A stretch of 64,000 bases of DNA, from assembly GCF_947491795.1 (NCBI RefSeq), contig NZ_CANLKW010000001.1:62001-126000 (forward strand). The letters run 5' to 3'. A program made the position numbers and the translations under genes. The notes under the pieces are model-generated. The model was not told the origin of the DNA, did no database searches, and was given only the letters and a program-made list of their open reading frames with translations. This DNA comes from an uncultured Roseobacter sp. (GTDB taxonomy: Bacteria; Pseudomonadota; Alphaproteobacteria; Rhodobacterales; Rhodobacteraceae). Below are positions 28,609 through 36,906 of this stretch, one piece after another; position 1 is the stretch's first letter, and every line of letters starts with the position of its first letter.

Positions 28609-29123
28609 CGTGCACCGGCGGAGACGGGCAGGGCGGCGACCTCGGCGCTGCCAAGTTCCATGCCGTCGGCGCAGATCACCCGCGGGCCATCGCAGATCAC
28701 ACGGTAGAGCGTCATGGGGGCAAGGCCGATATCGCGGACAAATTCGCCGTCGACCAGATCAATGGCGGGCAACCATGCGAGCCGGCGCCCGGTCAGGGCC
28801 GCTGCGCGCCAGTCCCGGATCAGCACGGGCTGACCCGCGGCCAGCAGTGTGTCGGTGCTGCGGCGGGTGTGCCCCAGAGAGCCTGCGATGACATAGATGC
28901 CACGTGTGATCACGCTGGAGACTTCGATCCTGTTCACCTCGGCCATCACAGCGCCCGGGCTGACCAGCCTGTCGCCGGGGACCAGCGCCTGTACCGGCAT
29001 TTCGCCGCGCAGCGTCAGCACGCGGGCGCCATGCACGAGCCCGGGGGAGAGATTTTCCGGTGGCAGGGATACCTGCCGTGTGGCGCAGGCGGCGGCCTGC
29101 CCGGGGGACCCTTGTGCTGTCAT
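28605..29123 (-). CDS. Hint domain protein
   Basis: A 172-aa protein with a Hint (hedgehog/intein) fold domain of the Rhodobacteraceae Hint_2 type. The domain begins with GLVHGARVLTLRGEMPVQALVPGDRLVS, where inteins and hedgehog carry a nucleophilic cysteine or serine, and continues with the block-B-like IRDWRAAALTGRR and PLYRV-like TLYRVICDG segments. No extein-like partner is attached, so it is a stand-alone short form. Its role is unknown. It converges with nnr, and the two stop codons overlap by 4 nt. Confidence 0.75.
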   Translation of the reverse strand: MTAQGSPGQAAACATRQVSLPPENLSPGLVHGARVLTLRGEMPVQALVPGDRLVSPGAVMAEVNRIEVSSVITRGIYVIAGSLGHTRRSTDTLLAAGQPVLIRDWRAAALTGRRLAWLPAIDLVDGEFVRDIGLAPMTLYRVICDGPRVICADGMELGSAEVAALPVSAGAR

Positions 29124-29226
29124 CTCTGCTCCTCGCCGTTAACCACGTCCACTGTGTAGCGGGACTGGATAACAACTGTTTAACAACGGCAGATTTTTTT
29201 GCTCTCGCCTCCGGCCATCCGGTTTG

Positions 29227-30879
29227 CTAGGAACCGGGCAGGGCAGCGCGCTGCCCTGCGTGCGGGTGTGGCGGAATTGGTAGACGCACCAGATTTAGGT
29301 TCTGGCGCCTATGGCGTGGGGGTTCGAGTCCCTTCACCCGCACCATATTTGATTTCCCGACACGATTATCCGTTAAAGCATTGAATGGAAAAGATATTTC
29401 CGGTGTTCGAGGCCCCTCATTTCGGTGGTAGTGAAGGGGCGCTGTCAGGACCAGTTTGAGGATGGCGCGACGGAGGTCGAAGGACCCCTTTTCCCAAGCT
29501 TTCCAAGGGTTTGCGAGGAATTTTAGGGTGTGTTCGAGCGCCTCCTCGAATGGTAGCCGTGGTTGCCCCTGATTTTGCAGTTTTTCCTCCAGCGCGGCCT
29601 TGTTCAGTTCCAGTTCGTTGAATCGCTTTTCAAGGCTGGCGGCGAGACGTTCATTGGTAGTGGCAACAATCTTGTCAAGAATCTCCTCTGACTTGTAGGC
29701 TGTGGCCTTAATCTGCTTTTGCAATTCTTTGCGGCTTCGCTCAGCACCTGCGACCTGCTGGTCCCAGGCCTTGCGGAACATCTTGCGTACAAGCGCAAAG
29801 ACGGGCTTCCCCGGTGTGATATTCTGCAGCAATTCTTCAAACTCACCTTCCAGCTTATCGCGGGCAATCGACTTGCCATAGCTGTCGCAGGTTTTGGTCT
29901 GGCAAACGTAGTAAGCGTACTTCTTGCGCTTGCCCTGCGACCAGGCCGAGCGATAGGGCACACCGCAATCGCCGCAGCAGACAGCGCCGCGCAGAACGAA
30001 GTCTCGGTTGATGTCCGCGCGCATGGGCACTTTTGCCACCGCTGTCCGGCGCTCCTGAATGCGCTGGAAGGTAGACGCACTGATCAGACCCTCATGATGC
30101 CCCTGCCGCAGCGTAATGCCCCAGGGCGCATGTTCAATCATACCGGCATAGATTGGGCGGGAGAGCAGATTGGTCACGCGCTGTGGATGCACTGCGCCGT
30201 TGCGGCCTTTCGGAAAGACCGGCTGATCTTGCAAAAAGCGTTGGACTTCGGCTTGAGTGCCGAAGCGCCCTCCCGCGTAGCCATTGAGCGCTTCTTCAAT
30301 AACACTCGCCAATGGCTCGTCACGGACCAGCAGTTTGCCGTGTGAGCCGTCCTTTTCATATTTGTAGCCCATCGGGGCCGGGAATACCCAATAACCGCGT
30401 TTCACGCGTTCCTTCATCTTTTGCAGCGTCTGGCGCCCGTTCTGTTCACGTTCCAGCTCGCCTTGCGCGGCGATAATGGTCTCGATGAACTTGCCCTCGG
30501 GCGTGTCCTCGAAACGAAAGTTCAGACATTCGACTTTTGCGCCGCGCATGGCAAAGGCTTTGCGGAGCTTAATGTGGAATTCGGTGTCGCGTGCGAAGCG
30601 CTTGAGATCATCGAAGATCACAACATAGGACTTGCCCTTTTGCGCATCGAGATAGCTGAGCAGCGCCATCATACCGGGCCGCTTCATAAAGTCGCCGCCA
30701 CCGGAGACATCATCGGGGAACACCGCCTCGACAACGTAGCCCGTCTGCGCGGCATAGTCACGGCAGCGGGATTCCTGACTTTCAAGCCCATGGCCCTGGG
30801 TGGCTTGTTTGGTGCCGGAGACCCGGCAATAGATCAGAGCGGCCTGTTCCGGCTCTATTTGTCTCTTGGGGTTCTGCAT
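29227..30879 (-). CDS. Large serine recombinase (integrase)
   Basis: A 550-aa site-specific recombinase. The catalytic domain starts ALIYCRVSGTKQATQGHGLESQ, with the nucleophilic serine in C-R-V-S, followed by FDDLKRFARDTEFH and the recombinase domain (YAGMIEHAPWGITLRQGHHEGLI in two parts), a zinc ribbon (CCGDCGVPYRS, YVCQTKTCD) and a coiled coil near residues 390-450. The last 30 or so residues (from MVRVKGLEPPRHRRQ) are simply the antisense of the tRNA-Leu gene: the frame has no stop before the tRNA and ends at 29227 beyond it. The native element-encoded C-terminus may have been replaced on integration. It overlaps the upstream 120-aa gene by 25 nt. Confidence 0.93.
   Translation of the reverse strand: MQNPKRQIEPEQAALIYCRVSGTKQATQGHGLESQESRCRDYAAQTGYVVEAVFPDDVSGGGDFMKRPGMMALLSYLDAQKGKSYVVIFDDLKRFARDTEFHIKLRKAFAMRGAKVECLNFRFEDTPEGKFIETIIAAQGELEREQNGRQTLQKMKERVKRGYWVFPAPMGYKYEKDGSHGKLLVRDEPLASVIEEALNGYAGGRFGTQAEVQRFLQDQPVFPKGRNGAVHPQRVTNLLSRPIYAGMIEHAPWGITLRQGHHEGLISASTFQRIQERRTAVAKVPMRADINRDFVLRGAVCCGDCGVPYRSAWSQGKRKKYAYYVCQTKTCDSYGKSIARDKLEGEFEELLQNITPGKPVFALVRKMFRKAWDQQVAGAERSRKELQKQIKATAYKSEEILDKIVATTNERLAASLEKRFNELELNKAALEEKLQNQGQPRLPFEEALEHTLKFLANPWKAWEKGSFDLRRAILKLVLTAPLHYHRNEGPRTPEISFPFNALTDNRVGKSNMVRVKGLEPPRHRRQNLNLVRLPIPPHPHAGQRAALPGS
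29238..29259. repeat. Perfect 22-nt palindrome before tRNA-Leu
   Basis: Arms GCAGGGCAGCG and CGCTGCCCTGC form a perfect 11-bp inverted repeat with no spacer, ending 2 nt before the tRNA 5' end. It could be a processing structure in the tRNA leader or, on the minus strand, the terminator of the recombinase transcript. Confidence 0.6.
29262..29345 (+). tRNA. tRNA-Leu (anticodon TAG)
   Basis: The acceptor arms GCGGGTG and CACCCGC pair, the D-arm region GGAATTGGTAGACGC is class II leucine-like, and the anticodon stem CCAGA/TCTGG encloses TTTAGGT with anticodon TAG (reads CUA). A long variable arm is present, followed by GGTTCGAGTCC in the T-arm. The genomic CCA is encoded at 29343-29345. A serine recombinase gene begins its antisense overlap here, so the tRNA 3' end is the likely integration site of the element to its right. 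Confidence 0.97.
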
Positions 30880-31217
30880 GGGTGCGCCTCATCGTTATTG
30901 GTGGAACGGGGTGCAACTGTTTCATGCGCTGTATCTTCTTCGGTAAGATAGGATAGCACATCAACGCGCAGCGCGCGAAGATTTTCTGGCGCGTTATCAA
31001 CAGCCTCGGCGCTTGTCGGTGCGACCCGGAAACCGAGTTCAGCGAAGATGGTCACGATGGTCCAGAAGGTCATGAGGAACGCGCTCGCCTCCTCTTTATC
31101 CAAATCACTGCAACTCGGATCGTTCCCAAATTCTTCCAGAAGCTCGTCTTCCAATGTCTTTTGCGCGGGCGTCTCAGACGGGCCGTCCGCATCGTTTGTT
31201 TTGTCCGTATCTGTCAT
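30855..31217 (-). CDS. Small acidic hypothetical protein upstream of the integrase
   Basis: A 120-aa acidic protein (MTDTDKTNDADGPSETPAQK) with a hydrophobic central patch (FLMTFWTIVTIFAELGFRV). AAGGAC lies before the ATG at 31217. It overlaps the start of the serine recombinase by 25 nt, so it could be a recombinase regulator or directionality factor. No family is recognised. It is separated from the gene upstream by a strong terminator. Confidence 0.65.
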   Translation of the reverse strand: MTDTDKTNDADGPSETPAQKTLEDELLEEFGNDPSCSDLDKEEASAFLMTFWTIVTIFAELGFRVAPTSAEAVDNAPENLRALRVDVLSYLTEEDTAHETVAPRSTNNDEAHPCRTPRDK

Positions 31218-31233
31218 GGATAGGTCCTTTCGT

Positions 31234-31272
31234 AAAAAAGGCGCCGCCTCAGAAGAAGAGCGCGGCGCCTGT
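31234..31272 (-). terminator. Terminator upstream of the integrase pair
   Basis: Read on the minus strand, arms AGGCGCCGC and GCGGCGCCT are followed by TTTTTTACG. It ends the transcript of the 117-aa gene and isolates the integrase pair, whose promoter must then lie close to 31217-31235. Confidence 0.85.
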
Positions 31273-31294
31273 TCAGGGTTACTGCGGGCACACT

Positions 31295-31648
31295 TCAGCG
31301 TTCCATGCGCGGCTCAGAGCGGTTCTGAAACCGATCTGGCGTACCGCCACCGCGACGATCAGAGTTGCGTTCCTGGCTTTGCTGCTGCTTGCGCTCGAGG
31401 CTATGTTCCCGCTTCAAATGCAGGGCATGCGTACGGGCTTCCTTGCCAAGTTCTGTGACGCGCAACACTTCGGTATCGGAGAATGAGCTGGTTTCCTGAA
31501 GCTTGCCGTTTCGATCCTCATAGACCTTGGCGAGGTTCACCGTGTAATAGGTGTCGCCTTCACGATTTTCGTTTTGCCACAGGGTAGCTTTGAGTTTGCC
31601 ATCCCTGTATGTGGCGAGGGGTTTGTTGGGCGTAGGTGTAGTGTCCAT
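31295..31648 (-). CDS. Hypothetical element-borne protein
   Basis: A 117-aa hydrophilic protein. The start at 31648 (MDTTPTPNKPLATYRDGKLKA) has AAGGAC 7 nt upstream. The first 65 residues look like a small beta domain (LKATLWQNENREGDTYYTVNLAKVYED, in two strands, then SSFSDTEVLRVTELG). The tail is a basic, glutamine-rich helix (REHSLERKQQQSQERNSDRRG). Single-domain proteins of this pattern occur on alphaproteobacterial plasmids; no function is known. It follows the 172-aa gene on the same strand. Confidence 0.65.
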   Translation of the reverse strand: MDTTPTPNKPLATYRDGKLKATLWQNENREGDTYYTVNLAKVYEDRNGKLQETSSFSDTEVLRVTELGKEARTHALHLKREHSLERKQQQSQERNSDRRGGGTPDRFQNRSEPRMER

Positions 31649-31830
31649 GGAAAGTCCTTTCTGTTCCTTGGTTGGGGTTAAGTGGTTTGGAAATGTTTCG
31701 CTCAGTTGCTCCAGCGGCGGTTGCACGCGGCACGCAAAAGAACGAACAGTGAACATATCACACTTGCACCTCCTATTTCAACTAATAATTGATTGAAATC
31801 ATGAGATTGGGTGAATTTCGGGCGGTTTCT

Positions 31831-32349
31831 CTATCGTACCCGCCTGAACGCGGCGCTGATATCCGGGGCCTGATCTCGACTCTTGTGCTTGTCGAGGTCA
31901 ATGATTGGTTTTTCAGTCGACCGGTCTTGCGATTTCAAAACATCCGTAACAGCTTTATCCATCGCCGCGAGGTGTTGATCTGCGATATCAGCGCGCCTGT
32001 TATGAAGAACGATGGCTTCCTCCGAAGTCGTGAATTGCCGCTTGAGCTGGTTGACACGATCTTCATAGCTTGCCGGAGTGCCGCCCAGATCAAGCGTCAA
32101 CGTATGATCTGGTTTGAGGCGTTCATCGACATAGCCACTTTCTGCGAGGAAATACTCCTGATCGATTTTTCTGAGATCACCCCGTGCCGCAATCAAAGCC
32201 AGTTCTAGCTCCCTTCGGACGTCTTCATCGCGGATCAGCGAAATACGGAAATCCAGCTTGTCCCGGTCTGAAATTTGCGTCGCGGAATCGAATTTTGGTA
32301 CGATTGATCTGGGATCATCCCCACCACCACTAGAAGAAAAGGAACTCAT
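31831..32349 (-). CDS. Hypothetical protein, divergent overlapping start
   Basis: A 172-aa soluble protein starting at 32349 (MSSFSSSGGGDDPRS) after a GGGAG ribosome site. It is predicted to be mostly helical (DEDVRRELELALIAARGDLRKIDQEYFLAES, in two pieces) with a second helix pair before QFTTSEEAIVLHNRRADIADQHL. There is no recognised domain. Its ATG overlaps the ATG of the gene on the other strand: both use the same CATG at 32347-32350. It probably belongs to the conjugation module. Confidence 0.65.
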   Translation of the reverse strand: MSSFSSSGGGDDPRSIVPKFDSATQISDRDKLDFRISLIRDEDVRRELELALIAARGDLRKIDQEYFLAESGYVDERLKPDHTLTLDLGGTPASYEDRVNQLKRQFTTSEEAIVLHNRRADIADQHLAAMDKAVTDVLKSQDRSTEKPIIDLDKHKSRDQAPDISAAFRRVR

Positions 32350-32638
32350 GCTAACACTCCCTGAGAAAACAAAACTGATCACCGCATTTGCAGATGAATT
32401 CGAAGCACTCGTGAACAAAATACTGGATGCGGGCACTGAGCATCACGTGCTGAACTACATGCTTGTTCGTCTAACTAACGAAACGGCGATGAAGGGCGGA
32501 CCTCAGGCCTATTTCGATCATTGTCTCTGGACGCAAGCCGAAGGAAAAAGGCTGCTGAGCGAATTTGAAGCCCGCTATGGCGACAAGCTCGAAATGAATG
32601 AACTTGCCAAGGGCATTCTTGTTGCCAAGAGCGGATAA
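32348..32638 (+). CDS. Small helical protein, divergent overlapping start
   Basis: A 96-aa protein (MLTLPEKTKLITAFADEFEAL) with an AAGGAA ribosome site 6 nt before ATG 32348. It is entirely helical in character, with VLNYMLVRLTNETAMKGG in the middle and EMNELAKGILVAKSG at the end. It is the only plus-strand gene in a block of minus-strand conjugation genes, and its start codon overlaps that of the divergent gene by 2 nt. The size and arrangement would suit a small regulator or antitoxin, but no DNA-binding motif is obvious. Confidence 0.6.
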   Translation: MLTLPEKTKLITAFADEFEALVNKILDAGTEHHVLNYMLVRLTNETAMKGGPQAYFDHCLWTQAEGKRLLSEFEARYGDKLEMNELAKGILVAKSG

Positions 32639-32682
32639 TACGCTCTCAGCGATTTCATTTACTTGCAATACTGATGCACGCA

Positions 32683-34320
32683 TCACGCATATCCTTCTAT
32701 GAACGAATACAGACGGTTACGATATTGCGGGTAATCGGCAAATTCCTTGGGCACATTCCGGGCGACGACCTTGCGGGGGCGCTGTCCCCATCGGGTCTGC
32801 ACACGCACATGTGACACAGGGGGATGGTAGGGATTAGGATGGTAACGCCCTGCCATGAACCGCTGCAGCCAGTATGGTTGACGCTCGGCATAGATAGGCC
32901 CCGAGAGCCCATCCATAAAGACATACATGCGATCCTGAGGTGTGGTCAGAACCTCGTCTGGATTGCGCAAGTATCGGCGCTGCAGGCTTAGATGGCGGGC
33001 CTCATAGCTCTTCTGACGAATGTTCTGGATCATCTGAAACGGATCGCCGCCTGCCAGCAGAGATTTTATCAACTGATGAGTCTCCAAGGCGGCCCGACCT
33101 TGCTGGACCGGATCATCATAATCCATCGTGGCAGTGCCCAGCATCTTTGAGAGCATTTCGGCTGAGAGCAAATCCCGCACCGAAAAATACATTTGCAATC
33201 CGGCACTCGACAGGATGATATCCCGGGCCTTTTTCCCGAGATTTTCCATTTGAGATGCCGTCTGGAAAACAGCCAGCGGACGGCACCCTATACCAGCGCC
33301 ATAGCTGAACAGGCGCGGTACCAGATCATAGTTGGTCAGCTGGCCGCACTCATCCAGGATAAGGTTGATGGTGGGGGCCTCCGGTTGGCGTGATTTTTGA
33401 ATCATGACGCCTGTGAAAATGGCCTTGATGACAGCGGCCCATGCTTCAACGGTTTCCACGCCGCACATTACGTAGAGGTGCATAAACTTTTCTTTGCTAC
33501 ACAGATCGCTCAGGGCTAAGTTGTAAGGCGGGGAGACGGACTCCATCAGTACTGGATCGCTCAGACAAGATATCGACTTGAAAAGCTCGCCCAGTATTCC
33601 TTTTGAGCCACCACTGGTGTCACTGCGTGAGGCATGAATTTCTTCCTCAACACGCAGACAAAACGCGATCTCAGAAAAACGCATGTCGCGTGCAAATTCT
33701 TTCCACGCCGTATTGTTGAGTGGGATCAAATTGATGGTGTCATAGAGATCCGGCAAGGTCAGAACGCCCTTTGACTTCACAAGTGTGAGACAAATCGCTT
33801 CGAGATACTCGCGCCCCCGCAACTCGAAATACTCGCTGTTAGCGCTTCCGGATTTTGGGATCAGGTTTTCGGCAAACACTTTGACGTCCGCAAAAAGCGT
33901 TGGGTTGGACCACGTGAGATAATCAACCGGATTGAGCCGATCCTGAGGCATGCCATTCAGTCCATTTGGGTTCCAGTAGCGGCAGTGTTTCTTATCAGCG
34001 GTTTGGTTTTGGCTGACAGATGACAACTCGCCCTTTAGATCCAGAATGACTGCTGAAGCTTTACTGGCAATACCCGCGCACAGGTTCTGGGCAAGAATGG
34101 TCGTCAGCTTGCCCGACCTGGCCCCACCGATCAAAACCGCCCCGCCATTACCATTATAAAACAGAGGCTTACCGTCAAGAAGACCGCAATAGATGCCGGT
34201 TTCTGTTTGATGAAATACACCCTTCTTTCTCAGTTCATCTGATTTGACAAAATTCGCGCCGCCAAACATGGTCGTGCGACGGTCATCAGAATTCTTCTTC
34301 AGCCCAAATGGGAAGCTCAT
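32683..34320 (-). CDS. VirD4/TraG-like type IV coupling protein
   Basis: A 545-aa ATPase of the VirD4/TraG family, which feeds DNA-relaxase complexes to a type IV secretion channel at the inner membrane. The Walker A region is LIGGARSGKLTTI (residues about 62-74), the Walker B-like LNLILDECGQL comes near residue 320, and LAVFQTASQMENLG follows the family pattern. The N-terminal membrane helices usual for VirD4 are not evident; instead small membrane proteins sit directly upstream (34325-34621, 34618-34992) and could supply that function. The start at 34320 (MSFPFGLKKNSDD) lies 4 nt after the upstream stop. No relaxase is encoded nearby. Confidence 0.85.
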   Translation of the reverse strand: MSFPFGLKKNSDDRRTTMFGGANFVKSDELRKKGVFHQTETGIYCGLLDGKPLFYNGNGGAVLIGGARSGKLTTILAQNLCAGIASKASAVILDLKGELSSVSQNQTADKKHCRYWNPNGLNGMPQDRLNPVDYLTWSNPTLFADVKVFAENLIPKSGSANSEYFELRGREYLEAICLTLVKSKGVLTLPDLYDTINLIPLNNTAWKEFARDMRFSEIAFCLRVEEEIHASRSDTSGGSKGILGELFKSISCLSDPVLMESVSPPYNLALSDLCSKEKFMHLYVMCGVETVEAWAAVIKAIFTGVMIQKSRQPEAPTINLILDECGQLTNYDLVPRLFSYGAGIGCRPLAVFQTASQMENLGKKARDIILSSAGLQMYFSVRDLLSAEMLSKMLGTATMDYDDPVQQGRAALETHQLIKSLLAGGDPFQMIQNIRQKSYEARHLSLQRRYLRNPDEVLTTPQDRMYVFMDGLSGPIYAERQPYWLQRFMAGRYHPNPYHPPVSHVRVQTRWGQRPRKVVARNVPKEFADYPQYRNRLYSFIEGYA

Positions 34321-34324
34321 GGAA

Positions 34325-34621
34325 TTAGTCCTTTTTGAAGAGGGAAAGAATGCGCAGGGAAATTGAGAGCCCAACGACAGAAAAGATCAGCCCCAGCGCG
34401 CTGCGCACGACGGCAAAGATCAGGAAAGCAAGTAGCCCTTGCCAAAGCGGCAGTACCCAATTCAGGTACTCAGCGCCAAAGCCGTCGACGATGTGAGGGA
34501 TGACCCATGGTTTGCTCGCCGCATTGGCAGCCGGAAACCAGACAAAGGCAGCAATGAGCGCGGCGACTGTACTCAAAAGTTCAATCGCACGCGCAAAGCC
34601 AGATGAGACCCCGCCGCTCAT
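34325..34621 (-). CDS. Small membrane protein upstream of coupling protein
   Basis: A 98-aa protein with two strong hydrophobic helices (LLSTVAALIAAFVWFPAANA and LLAFLIFAVVRSALGLIFSV) starting at 34621 (MSGGVSSGFARAIE). It overlaps the upstream gene by 4 nt (ATGA) and precedes the coupling protein by 4 nt, so these are one operon. It may be the separated membrane anchor of the VirD4-like ATPase. This is inference from order and topology. Confidence 0.7.
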   Translation of the reverse strand: MSGGVSSGFARAIELLSTVAALIAAFVWFPAANAASKPWVIPHIVDGFGAEYLNWVLPLWQGLLAFLIFAVVRSALGLIFSVVGLSISLRILSLFKKD

Positions 34622-34992
34622 TTGGGTGTTTCCGGCTCTTGGGTTTGCATCGCCCACGAAATCTCGCGCCGCACCTTATTGAGGTGCCCGTAGGTACCCC
34701 AGATCATGCCAGACAGCTCAGATCCACGCAGGTCGCGGCTGAGAAGCTGTATTTGCCCAGTCAACAGGCCGATCAGCGGTGCGATCAGAACAAAGCACGA
34801 TATAGCCGCAATCTCTTCAGGATGGAGAAGATCGACAAACGACCAGCCAAATCCCAACCCACCGACTGAAAAGAGCATGCTGCCCGCCAAAAACGGGCGG
34901 CGCACTGACACAACGCTAAGTTGAGACAGCATGTAGCTGTCCCGATGCGTTTGTACCGCGCGGCCCGTGATTTTCACTTTCCCGAAGATCAT
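34618..34992 (-). CDS. Small membrane protein of the conjugation operon
   Basis: A 124-aa protein (MIFGKVKITGRAVQTHRDSY) with a short N-terminal beta segment (SQLSVVSVRRP), a helical hairpin in the membrane (AGSMLFSVGGLGFGWSF, ISCFVLIAPLIGLLTGQI) and a soluble tail. It overlaps both neighbours by 4 nt (ATGA on each side). The layout resembles a short PH-like domain plus two helices, but no family is firmly assigned. It is likely part of the transfer apparatus. Confidence 0.68.
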   Translation of the reverse strand: MIFGKVKITGRAVQTHRDSYMLSQLSVVSVRRPFLAGSMLFSVGGLGFGWSFVDLLHPEEIAAISCFVLIAPLIGLLTGQIQLLSRDLRGSELSGMIWGTYGHLNKVRREISWAMQTQEPETPK

Positions 34993-35531
34993 TGGACCGC
35001 CTCCGCAAGACTTGCGCAATGCGGTTTGACGAGCATCTGACGTAGCTCTGCATCAATCCCTGTTACGCTGGCAAGGGACACCTGACGGGCGGTGCCCGCA
35101 TAAAGACCAAGCTGCCACCAGTTGTCTTGCAAATATGTGCTGGAGGCGCAGTCACAGCGCGATTCTGCATGTCTGGCGATTTTGGCGCGCCGCTGTTCTG
35201 CCAGCACTTTTTTCCTATCGTAGGCCTCCTTTTCCAGTTTAGCGGTCTGTCCATTCAGATCGGGATTGCCAAAGATGTGGCAAAGCTCTTTCGCCTCGAC
35301 CCCAAGAATACTCACCGTATCATCGCAGTGCATGGTGGGGGTCTTGCGCTCAAACTTATCCGGCACCGGGGCCTCGGCCTTGAGGATCGCGGGGCAGAGC
35401 TGTGGCCAATCGGCCTTTTCAATCATGCGCGCGCCCATGATCTGCCCGGCTACGATGCTGGCGAGGGCGAACGCGCCAATCGCCAGAAGGGCATTACCGC
35501 TGATCGGCATGCTGTTTGTGTCAATTGCCAT
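34989..35531 (-). CDS. Membrane-anchored conjugation-operon protein
   Basis: A 180-aa protein with an N-terminal membrane helix (ALLAIGAFALASIVAGQIMG), then a periplasmic-looking domain with several cysteines (QLCPAIL, MHCDDTV, ELCHIFGNP, SRCDCASS, PHCASL), suggesting disulfides. The start is 35531 (MAIDTNSMPISGN). A strong terminator immediately upstream means it begins its own transcript. It overlaps the next gene by 4 nt. No family is recognised. Confidence 0.68.
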   Translation of the reverse strand: MAIDTNSMPISGNALLAIGAFALASIVAGQIMGARMIEKADWPQLCPAILKAEAPVPDKFERKTPTMHCDDTVSILGVEAKELCHIFGNPDLNGQTAKLEKEAYDRKKVLAEQRRAKIARHAESRCDCASSTYLQDNWWQLGLYAGTARQVSLASVTGIDAELRQMLVKPHCASLAEAVQ

Positions 35532-35577
35532 GAGGGTTCTCCTGATTGCATGGTTTCGGTTCCCGAAACCTGCACGC

Positions 35578-35613
35578 AAAAAAGCGCCCGCATGGGAGGA
35601 TTGCGGGCGCTTT
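35578..35613 (-). terminator. Terminator between two conjugation-region transcripts
   Basis: Arms AAGCGCCCGC (35582-35591) and GCGGGCGCTT (35603-35612) form the stem, and on the minus strand the hairpin is followed by a run of T. It ends the transcript of the 366-aa gene. Confidence 0.88.
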
Positions 35614-35639
35614 AGCTGGCTTGGAATATGAAGGTTGGA

Positions 35640-36740
35640 CTAGTCGTCGACGCGTTTCACACGCTGGCGGTAGGCGAACAGAGTGTAAAAAAATAATACA
35701 CTCGGGAACACCAATTCCACGACCAGTATTATCAGCGCCAAGGGAAGGAAGTGAAAGATATACCCGAATGTGTCAGATACGCCTGCCTTTGCCGGAAAGC
35801 TCGGTGGGGTACCAGCTTGCGTCTCAGCTGAGTTTATCACCGCTGAGAGTGTCCGAGCATGCCCACGCATAATGTCCGTCATTTTTTGAGAGGCTTCCTC
35901 ATTGCGTGGGACAAGCGCCCCCTCACGCAGGTCTTCTGCATAGGCCGAAATCAAAGCTGTGGGCACCGCCTGTTGCAAACGGCTGATTGTTTGTCCGATC
36001 TCGTTTGTGATTTCCTGCAACTGGCGGCGACGCTCCGCCGGGCCAAGATCCTCTTTGCCGATGATGCCATTGAATTCGGACTGCAGACCCGCAAGACGCC
36101 CCTCAGCCGCATTTCGGGTCTGCTTCAGTTCCAAAACGGCCTGTGCCACAGAAGCAACCTGCTGCTGTTTGCTGCCAATCGTTCTGGATGTTGGACCTTC
36201 ACCGCTAACGCCTGCGTTGCTGATGCAGCCCGCCTTGATCTCGCATGCGTATTTTGCGGATAAGTCCGATTGGATCGCTCCTAAAATGGGCGCTACCTGA
36301 GCTGAGGTTTGCGCGGCTCTGACGCTGTCATCGGCATAAACGCGCAATTCTTCTCCATACTGCTCATACTGGAGAGTATCGGTTTCATCTTTGACCAGGC
36401 CGCCAAAGGTGGCTGCGAAGAGGCCGATCCCGACAACCGCGATTGAGCCAATGCTGACAGCGCCTGCCAAAGGGGTTCCAATTGCTGTTTGCAATGCGCC
36501 GCGTTCAATCGCGAGGCGGTTGATACCATAGGCAATGCCTGCGGCGGAAAGTGCGATCATGCTGGATTTGAGATGCCCCAAAAATCCCTCGGCCCCGATC
36601 AGGTCAGGGATCGCCAGTCCCGCCAGAATACCTGAAATTGCGGGTCCAGCCACGAGCAAGACATCCGTGTAGGGTGGTTTGTCCTTTTTACGAATAGCGA
36701 TCAGATCGCCGTCATCGTTGTTCGAAGTTTTACGTGCCAT
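35640..36740 (-). CDS. Multi-pass membrane protein with periplasmic coiled coil
   Basis: A 366-aa inner-membrane protein starting at 36740 (MARKTSNNDDGDL). About three N-terminal helices (VLLVAGPAISGILAGLAIP, SMIALSAAGIAYGIN, GSIAVVGIGLFAATFGGLV) precede a long helical domain of about 210 residues with heptad-like sequence (RRRQLQEITNEIGQTISRLQQ). A last helix pair (LPLALIILVVELVFPSVLFF) leads to a basic tail. A cysteine pair (ACEIKAGC) suggests the coiled region is periplasmic. The topology resembles DUF4407-like proteins of integrative elements. Its role in transfer or surface exclusion is unknown. Confidence 0.7.
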   Translation of the reverse strand: MARKTSNNDDGDLIAIRKKDKPPYTDVLLVAGPAISGILAGLAIPDLIGAEGFLGHLKSSMIALSAAGIAYGINRLAIERGALQTAIGTPLAGAVSIGSIAVVGIGLFAATFGGLVKDETDTLQYEQYGEELRVYADDSVRAAQTSAQVAPILGAIQSDLSAKYACEIKAGCISNAGVSGEGPTSRTIGSKQQQVASVAQAVLELKQTRNAAEGRLAGLQSEFNGIIGKEDLGPAERRRQLQEITNEIGQTISRLQQAVPTALISAYAEDLREGALVPRNEEASQKMTDIMRGHARTLSAVINSAETQAGTPPSFPAKAGVSDTFGYIFHFLPLALIILVVELVFPSVLFFYTLFAYRQRVKRVDD

Positions 36741-36906
36741 TGTGTTTGCTCCTTTGAAGTGGAACTTCAAAGTGGACGTTGCGCCACTGGTTAACGGGCG
36801 TTCTCCGGGCGCTTTGGCGAAAGAAGATGGCCGCATTCTCAGCAGCTTCCATCGACAGGCCTGTAACGACGGCGGTTACTTCTTCCTTTTCATGAAATGA
36901 CGTTTG

